Source: Isosphaera sp. (GTDB lineage: Bacteria; Planctomycetota; Planctomycetia; Gemmatales; Gemmataceae). Taken from it: a stretch of DNA of 64,000 nucleotides. Each line of letters begins with the position of its first letter. Within the stretch, counting starts at the first letter, position 1. The translations under genes and the position numbers were made by a program. This document shows, one piece after another, positions 58,408-64,000 of the stretch. The stretch covers positions 1 to 64,000 of the forward strand of contig PNKH01000021.1 of NCBI GenBank assembly GCA_013822345.1, in the 5' to 3' direction. The notes beneath the pieces are model-generated. The model saw only the letters and a list, made by a program, of their open reading frames with translations. It did no database searches and was not told where the DNA came from.

Positions 58408-60477
58408 TCACTCCGGCGGCGGGCCGCCGGGCCCGGCCTTCCGCTTCCCGCCGGCGCCCTTCTTCGTCGGGTCGCCGCCGCCGGCCGGGGCCTTGTCCCC
58501 GCCGGGCTCCCCGCCGCCGGCCCCGTTCCTCGGCTCGGCCTTCGGCTCGGCCGCGTCCCGGGTCTTGGTCTTGTCCTTGTCCCCGAGCAGCACCTTCGGG
58601 TTGGTCACCACCTCGTCCCCCTCGGCCAGCCCGTCCCTGACCTCGACCACCCGCTCGTTGTACAGCCCGAGGGTGACCGCCTTCCGCTCGTACCGGTTGT
58701 CCGGGGTGCGGACGAACACCTCCCGCTTCCCGCCCAGCTCGGTCCCCCCGACCACCGCCTGGAGCGGCACCGTCAGGACCGGGCCGGCGGCCGCGTCCAC
58801 GCTGATCGTCACCTCGGCCGTCATGTCCGGCTTCAGCCGCTCCCCCTCCAGCGGGGTGACCGTCTTGCCGTCCGCCCCGAGTTCCCCGTCGATCCGGACG
58901 AACGTCGGGAACAGCTTCACGTCGGACACCCACGAGTCGGCCTGGCTGGCGACCGGGGCGACGCTCCGGACGTGCCCGACGAACTGCTTGTCCGGCAGCG
59001 ACTCGACCCGGACGGCCGCCCGCTGCCCGTCCGCCACCTTCCGGTACTCGAACGGCCGCAGCCCCTCCCGCACCTTCTCGACCGTGTCCGGGCGGGTGGC
59101 CAGGAGCCGGCCGTACGGGTCGAGGCTGGTCAGCATCCCGACGTGGGCGAACTCGACGATCTTGGTCGGGACCCGCACCTCCCCGCGGAGCCGGGACACC
59201 ATCGCCTCGTGCACCTTGGTGTTCACCTGCATCTTCGACAGGTTCGGGATGCGGAGCATCTTCTGCCCCTCCTTCACCTGCGCCCCCGGCTCGATCAGCG
59301 CCTGGGCCGAGCTGCCGCTGCTGTACCGGCTGCTCCCCTCCGGCTTGAAGTAGACGACCATCGACCCCTCCTCGATGTCGTCCGGGGCGTGGATCTTGCA
59401 CTCCCGCCGCTGCTTCTGGATGTCCTCCAGCTTGTCCACCTGCTGGTCGTAGATGCTGGTCGAGGTCTGGCGGGTGATCCGGGCCTGCTCGACCGTCGCC
59501 TCGGCCTCCAGCCGGGCCTGGTCGAGGGCCCGGGCGGCGTTGTTCCGCTTGCTGGTCAGGTCGGTCACCCGCTGCCGCCGGTCGTGGCTCTCGAGCAGCT
59601 TCCGCTTCGACTCCAGGCTCCGCAGCTTCTCTTCCGAGCTGGCCAGCCGGGACTCGTCGGCCTGGGCCTGGGCCGGGCTGTAGAACGACTGCTTCACCAT
59701 CCGGGCGGCGTGCCGGGCCTTCTCCTTGTTCTGCTCGACCTCGGCCCGGGCGAGCGAGATCTGCCCGGCCAGGTCGTCCAGCTCCTGCCGGTACGACCCG
59801 CCCTCGGACAGGGCGGTCGGCATCCCGAGGAGGGCCCCGCGGGCCAGCAGGGCCGGGTCCGGGGACAGCCCGGTCAGCTTGTCCAGCTCGATCTCGGCGA
59901 GGACCAGGGCGGCCCGGGCCAGCTCGATCGCGCTCTCGTTCTTCTTGACCGTGATCTCGTAGTCCTTGTCCGCCCGGACCTTCAGGGCCAGCTTCTCGGC
60001 GACCGCGATCTGCTGGGCCTCCTCCTGGTCCTTCAGGGCGGAGTCCTCCAGGGTCATGATGTGCTGCCCGGGCTTCACCCGGGTGCCGTCCTCGATCACC
60101 CAGATGATGGTCGTCGCGTACCCCTTGTTCCCGGCCCGGACCTTGCAGGCGATGTCCTTGTTGTCGGCGCTCTCCAGCTGCCCCTTCTCGGTCACCGTGA
60201 CCCGCAGCTCCTCCTTCTTGACCGTGTGGAGCATCACGTCCGGCCGCTCGGCCGGCGGGCGGGTGTAGTAGTACCCGGCCCCGCCGCCGGCCGCGACCAG
60301 GACGGCGAGGGCGGCCGCCCAGTACCACGCGGCCGACCCGGCCTTGGCGGGGCGGCCGGGGAGGGCCCGGGGGCCGGGGCTAGTCCCGGCCGACGGGCTC
60401 CAGGCGGGCGGGGGCGGGGAGCCGCCCGGGAGCGGGATCGGGTCGTGGAGGGTCGTCGGGTCGGGAGCCTTGCTCAT
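58408..60477 (-). CDS. HlyD/MacA-type periplasmic adaptor
   Basis: 689 residues from ATG at 60477. Pro-rich cytosolic head, one membrane helix (about 50-68: WYWAAALAVLVAAGGGAGYY), then beta-barrel and lipoyl-like region, a long alpha-hairpin (about 180-310: LARAEVEQNKEKARHAARMV and ESRLASSEEKLRSLESKR), and a membrane-proximal beta-domain. Long for the family; MacA is about 370. C-terminal Gly/Pro/Lys-rich tail. Its start overlaps the TolC stop by 98 nt. Confidence 0.9.
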   Translation of the reverse strand: MSKAPDPTTLHDPIPLPGGSPPPPAWSPSAGTSPGPRALPGRPAKAGSAAWYWAAALAVLVAAGGGAGYYYTRPPAERPDVMLHTVKKEELRVTVTEKGQLESADNKDIACKVRAGNKGYATTIIWVIEDGTRVKPGQHIMTLEDSALKDQEEAQQIAVAEKLALKVRADKDYEITVKKNESAIELARAALVLAEIELDKLTGLSPDPALLARGALLGMPTALSEGGSYRQELDDLAGQISLARAEVEQNKEKARHAARMVKQSFYSPAQAQADESRLASSEEKLRSLESKRKLLESHDRRQRVTDLTSKRNNAARALDQARLEAEATVEQARITRQTSTSIYDQQVDKLEDIQKQRRECKIHAPDDIEEGSMVVYFKPEGSSRYSSGSSAQALIEPGAQVKEGQKMLRIPNLSKMQVNTKVHEAMVSRLRGEVRVPTKIVEFAHVGMLTSLDPYGRLLATRPDTVEKVREGLRPFEYRKVADGQRAAVRVESLPDKQFVGHVRSVAPVASQADSWVSDVKLFPTFVRIDGELGADGKTVTPLEGERLKPDMTAEVTISVDAAAGPVLTVPLQAVVGGTELGGKREVFVRTPDNRYERKAVTLGLYNERVVEVRDGLAEGDEVVTNPKVLLGDKDKTKTRDAAEPKAEPRNGAGGGEPGGDKAPAGGGDPTKKGAGGKRKAGPGGPPPE

Positions 60478-63220
60478 CACACCACACCCCGCGGTCGTCG
60501 AGTTGCAGCAACTCGAGGTCGAGATACAGGGTCATCCGGGCGATGCCGTAGTTCACCCAGATGTTGAACAGCGTGTTCTGGGCCTGGAGCAGGTTGTTCT
60601 GGGCCCGGAGCACCTGGTCGGTCAGGGCGGCGGCCGCCCCGGGGTCGATCACCGCCCCGGCCGCCAGCGGGGCGAACAGCGTCTCCCGGGCGTTGTCCAG
60701 CTGCGAGTACGCCAGCTCCACCGCCCGCTGCTGGATCGCGTACAGCTCGGCCAGCGCCCGCAACTCCCGGATGTCGTTCCGGACGTCGTTGGCGATGTTG
60801 TCCTCGAACGCCATCAGGGTCCGCCGCTGCCGCTGGTAGGCGATCAGGGCGGCCCGGTAGTTGTTCCGCTCGGCCCGGCGGACCAGGGGCAGCTCGCCGC
60901 GGAACGTCAGCCGGTTGCGGGCACGGTCGGAGGAGAACGCGAACGGCTGGTTCCCGCCGGCGGGGGTGGTCACGTCGTAATCATACCCGACGTCCAGCGC
61001 CCCTTGTAACGAATTCGCCTGGACCGCGATCTGCCGGTACGCGTCCACCACCTGCCCGCGGGCGTTCATCAGGTCGAGCCGGGCGGTCAGGGCCGCCCGG
61101 ATCCCGGCCGTGTACGCCTCGTCCAGGTCGACGGCCAGCAGGTCGACCCCGTCCACCGGGGCCCCCGGGAGCCGCGGCCACCGGGTCCGGGCGTCGGCCA
61201 GCCGCTCGTTCCGGGCCTCCAGGGCGACCTGGAAGAAGGCGTTGAACGCGTCCCGGAAGGCCCCGGCCTGGACCCGCCCCCGGTCCGCCGCCCCGGCCCC
61301 CTCCCACGGCCGGGCCTCGAACGCCCGCAGCGCCCGCTCCAGCCCGACCAGGTCGATGTCGGACTCGACCGCGGCCAGCCGCCGGGCCTCGTCCGGCGGC
61401 TCCGGCTGCCCCGCGTCCTGACGCTTCTCCCGGGCGGCCCGCAGGGCCGTCCGCTCCCGCAGGAGGTCGGCCTCCCGGGCCAGCAGCGCGTTGTTGGCCA
61501 GCCCGGCGAGGGCGTCGAGTCGGGAGTCGATACCCCGGGCGAAGGCGGTCCCTTTCACCAGGGCGGACCCGGCCAGCAGCTTCCGGAACCGGGCCCGGGT
61601 CTCGGCCGGCGGGTCGGCCGGGCTGTACCGGGAGGCCGCCAGCTCCAGGTCCCGCACGTCGGTGCTCACGTCCTCGAACCGGGACAACTGTTCGCGGACC
61701 GGGCGGAGCGGGCCGTCGTCCGGGTCGAGCCCGACGGTCAGCGGCAGCCCGACCTGGAGCTTGAAGTTGTCCAGGGCGTCCAGGTACCCGCGGATGCCCG
61801 GCCCGGTGATCCCCCCGGTCGCCCCCTGCCCGAGCAAGTTCGCCCGGCTGTTCAGGAGCTGCACCTCGACCTGGTTGACCTGGAGCGGGGCGATCAGCCC
61901 GCCCTCCTGGAACGCCCGGGCCCGGCGGAGCAGCAGGTCCAGCTCGGCCACGTTCCGCCGCTGGTTGTCGACGATCGCGTCGAGCTGCAGCAGCGGGAGG
62001 AACCCGACCGTCGGGGCGGTCAGGTTGCCGCCGATCCCGCGGCCCAGGTTCTGGGACAGCCCCTGCAGCCCGTACGGGTTGTTGGTCACCTCCCCGCCGG
62101 CCGCGATCGACACGTAGAACAGCTTGCGGAACCGGGCGTACGACCGCATCCCGTAGAGCATGTTCCGCTCGGCCTGGGTGAGGCTCTCCAGGTTCACGGC
62201 GAACCCGCCGCCGCGCAACAGCGGTTGGAGGAAGCTCAGGCTGAGGTTCGAGAACGCGACATCCGGGCGGCCCGACCCGAGGTCGATGACCACTTGGTTG
62301 GCGAGCCGGACCAGGAGCGACGCCCCGGTGGCGAAGTTCTTGGAGAACCCGGCGGTGGTGTCGAACCGCCACAGCCGGCCGCCGCCCCGCTCGCTGCCGA
62401 GGAAGTCGCGGGTGACCTGCTCGGTGAAGAACGCCTGGGCGGCGAAGTTGTACCGCTCCAGGGTGACCGGGAGGGCGACGAGGTACAGGTCCTCGCGGCG
62501 GTCCTGGAACTCCCGGCTGTTCAGGAGCCCGAGCTCGACCGCCTGGTCGAGGGCCAGCCGGAACCCGCCCTGGTTCGAGGTCAGGGCCCGGAGGCTCTCG
62601 TCCCCGAGGGCGCCGCCGTAGGGGAGGGCCTCGGGGTTGACGGCCGGGTCCGGGGGGAGCGGGCGGGGGGCGTTCGGGAGCTTCTCCGGCGGCGGGTCCT
62701 GGGCCGGGGCCGCGGGCGCGGGGTCGGGGAGGGCGGCGGGCGGGGCCGGTTCGAGGGCGACCGCCGGGGCGAGGTCCGGGCCGCGGGACTCGGTGACCGC
62801 CGGGCCGGCGACCGCCGACCAGGCCGGGGCGGCCCCGGGGGGGGCGGCGCGGGCGGCGGCGGCGCGGGCGCGGTTGTCGGCGTCCCACTGCTCGAGGAGG
62901 CGGAGGTACCCTTCGCCGTCGTACCGCCCGACGCCGGTCTTCTTGGTCGGGTGCTGGGGGTTCGGGGAGAGGAGGCGGGCGGCGGCGTCGTCGACCGGGT
63001 AGGGCGGGCGGTCCGGGTTGTACGGGTGGGCGAACCGGGCGTCCGGGTGCGGGTAGACGTACCAGTTCTTGACGACCCAGTCGGGGAACTGGTTCTTCTG
63101 GGTGATGACCCCGGCCACGTCCGCGTCGGCCCGCTCGCGGAAGAACTTGCGGGTGCAGCCCGGGGCGGCGGCCAGGAGCAGCGCGACGGGGACCAGGTGG
63201 CGGCGGGCCGATCCGTGCAT
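60380..63220 (-). CDS. TolC-family outer-membrane efflux lipoprotein
   Basis: 946 residues from ATG at 63220, twice the length of TolC. Signal with lipobox LLLAAAPGC (Cys about 22). Residues 23-230 are an Ala/Pro-rich extension. Then two OEP repeats: LDQAVELGLLNSREFQDRRE near 238, TQAERNMLYGMRSYARFR, and in the second LDLMNARGQVVDAYRQI, with C-terminal NNLLQAQNTLFNIWVNYGIA. First gene of the export operon. Confidence 0.92.
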   Translation of the reverse strand: MHGSARRHLVPVALLLAAAPGCTRKFFRERADADVAGVITQKNQFPDWVVKNWYVYPHPDARFAHPYNPDRPPYPVDDAAARLLSPNPQHPTKKTGVGRYDGEGYLRLLEQWDADNRARAAAARAAPPGAAPAWSAVAGPAVTESRGPDLAPAVALEPAPPAALPDPAPAAPAQDPPPEKLPNAPRPLPPDPAVNPEALPYGGALGDESLRALTSNQGGFRLALDQAVELGLLNSREFQDRREDLYLVALPVTLERYNFAAQAFFTEQVTRDFLGSERGGGRLWRFDTTAGFSKNFATGASLLVRLANQVVIDLGSGRPDVAFSNLSLSFLQPLLRGGGFAVNLESLTQAERNMLYGMRSYARFRKLFYVSIAAGGEVTNNPYGLQGLSQNLGRGIGGNLTAPTVGFLPLLQLDAIVDNQRRNVAELDLLLRRARAFQEGGLIAPLQVNQVEVQLLNSRANLLGQGATGGITGPGIRGYLDALDNFKLQVGLPLTVGLDPDDGPLRPVREQLSRFEDVSTDVRDLELAASRYSPADPPAETRARFRKLLAGSALVKGTAFARGIDSRLDALAGLANNALLAREADLLRERTALRAAREKRQDAGQPEPPDEARRLAAVESDIDLVGLERALRAFEARPWEGAGAADRGRVQAGAFRDAFNAFFQVALEARNERLADARTRWPRLPGAPVDGVDLLAVDLDEAYTAGIRAALTARLDLMNARGQVVDAYRQIAVQANSLQGALDVGYDYDVTTPAGGNQPFAFSSDRARNRLTFRGELPLVRRAERNNYRAALIAYQRQRRTLMAFEDNIANDVRNDIRELRALAELYAIQQRAVELAYSQLDNARETLFAPLAAGAVIDPGAAAALTDQVLRAQNNLLQAQNTLFNIWVNYGIARMTLYLDLELLQLDDRGVWCDEQGSRPDDPPRPDPAPGRLPAPARLEPVGRD

Positions 63221-63329
63221 GGCGCATCCCGCAAGGGCCGGAGCACCGGAACATCCGGTCCTCACGGTATCGGCCGCCCAGACTACCGGACTTCAGGCGT
63301 CTCGGGTTGTCCCGACATAGGGGTGGGGT

Positions 63330-63381
63330 CCGCCGCTTGTGGCGTTGCGGGCTGGGGGCTACGCAACGCCGCAAGCGGCGG
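63330..63381. repeat. Palindromic repeat, family H
   Basis: 20-bp arms 63330-63349 and 63362-63381 (one mismatch), loop 12 bases; same core as 56025-56075. In the divergent gap of tolC and the flavin reductase. Confidence 0.88.
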
Positions 63382-63437
63382 CGCGGCGCTAACCCGGGGG
63401 CCGTATGGGGCGTAACATGGTGGGGGAGGAGGGCCGG

Positions 63438-63917
63438 ATGGGGGAAGCCACCGACGAGGCCGTGGCGGCGCTGGGCCGGATCCCGAGCGGGCTGTTCGTG
63501 CTGACGGTCCGGGTCGGCGGGGCGGACACCGGGATGCTGGCGAGCTGGGTGCAGCAGTGCTCGTTCGACCCGCCGCAGGTGTCGGTGGCCCTGCGGAAGG
63601 GGCGGGACGTGCTGGACGGCCTGGCCGACGGGGCCGGGTTCGTGGTGAACGTGGTGCCGGAGGGCGGGAAGGCGCTGGTGGGTCACTTCGGGAAGGGGTT
63701 CGGCCCGGGGGAGCCGGCGTTCGACGGGCTGGAGGTGCGGCGGGTCGGGGACTTCCCGCCGGTGGTGCTGGCGGCGCACGCGTGGCTGGGGTGCCGGGTG
63801 GTCGGGCGGTGCGACGCCGGGGACCACGTGCTGGTGGTCGGGCGGGTGGAGGCCGGCGGGGTGTTGGCCGACGGCAAGCCGACGGTCCACGTCCGGAAGA
63901 ACGGGCTGCGGTACTGA
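63438..63917 (+). CDS. Flavin reductase family protein
   Basis: 159 residues. Start chosen at ATG 63438 because GGAGGAGGG is well placed; ATGs at 63405 and 63417 give longer versions. FMN-binding split-barrel: LGRIPSGLFVLTVRVGGADT, MLASWVQQCSFDPPQVSVAL, FVVNVVPEGGKALVGHFGKG, AHAWLGCRVVGRCDAGDHVL. This is the fold of FMN/FAD reductases that supply reduced flavin to monooxygenases. No partner oxygenase in view. The last 83 bp of the window show nothing but a half family L arm. Confidence 0.9.
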   Translation: MGEATDEAVAALGRIPSGLFVLTVRVGGADTGMLASWVQQCSFDPPQVSVALRKGRDVLDGLADGAGFVVNVVPEGGKALVGHFGKGFGPGEPAFDGLEVRRVGDFPPVVLAAHAWLGCRVVGRCDAGDHVLVVGRVEAGGVLADGKPTVHVRKNGLRY

Positions 63918-64000
63918 CCGGGGCCGGTCGGAATGCCGCGCCGGGCCGGGCGAATACCTCAACAGCGGGACCCGCCCCGGGGCGATCCGGGACCGCGGCC

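Overview
The window reads as a chromosomal stretch of a very GC-rich planctomycete, most likely of the Gemmataceae. The evidence is three DUF1559 pilin-like proteins, three Uma2-type nuclease-fold proteins, planctomycete-style secreted and repeat proteins, strong G/C third positions, and many dispersed intergenic palindromes. I see no transposase, integrase, phage gene, rRNA operon, complete tRNA or CRISPR array. Taxonomy is inferred from gene families remembered, not from a search.

Layout. 1-10.4 kb: the 3' part of a short SecA-like ATPase, a polytopic membrane protein, two Uma2 proteins, a degraded gene remnant, dus, transaldolase, and a four-gene minus-strand operon headed by sucC. 10.5-19.5 kb: a large secreted proline-rich protein, a tandem pair of 490-residue beta-propeller proteins, a crotonase fusion, nth and pepT. 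19.5-26.6 kb: a ubiquitin-like-fold membrane protein, kbl, an Rrf2 regulator next to an APS-type cysH, a lipoprotein, cobalamin adenosyltransferase and a sialidase. 26.7-31.6 kb: three DUF1559 proteins, a small lipoprotein and a Tat-exported pyruvyltransferase-like protein. 31.7-41.7 kb: a zinc-ribbon membrane protein, a large PQQ-propeller membrane protein, mutL, a toxin-antitoxin-like pair, an orphan NtrC-type regulator and a DUF3500 protein. 41.7-46 kb: a cyclic-di-GMP-I (GEMM-I) riboswitch upstream of a DnaJ-type zinc-finger protein, topoisomerase IB, recQ and a DUF559 nuclease-fold protein. 46-56 kb: an MFS/serine-hydrolase operon, a secreted four-repeat protein, a HEAT-like membrane protein, a WD40 protein and a CobW GTPase. 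56-63.3 kb: a complete TolC / HlyD-type adaptor / MacB-type ABC export operon. The window closes with a flavin reductase.

The least ordinary feature is the gap content. Nearly every gap over about 60 bp holds one of at least a dozen recognisable inverted-repeat families, from a simple hairpin to 200-320 bp bipartite elements with long terminal inverted repeats. Several have entered genes in frame: a linker of the PQQ protein, a crotonase linker, a MutL linker, and the 3' ends of nth and the adenosyltransferase. The other main points are the c-di-GMP riboswitch and its unusual downstream gene, the SecA lacking its C-terminal domains, and the ubiquitin-like membrane protein.
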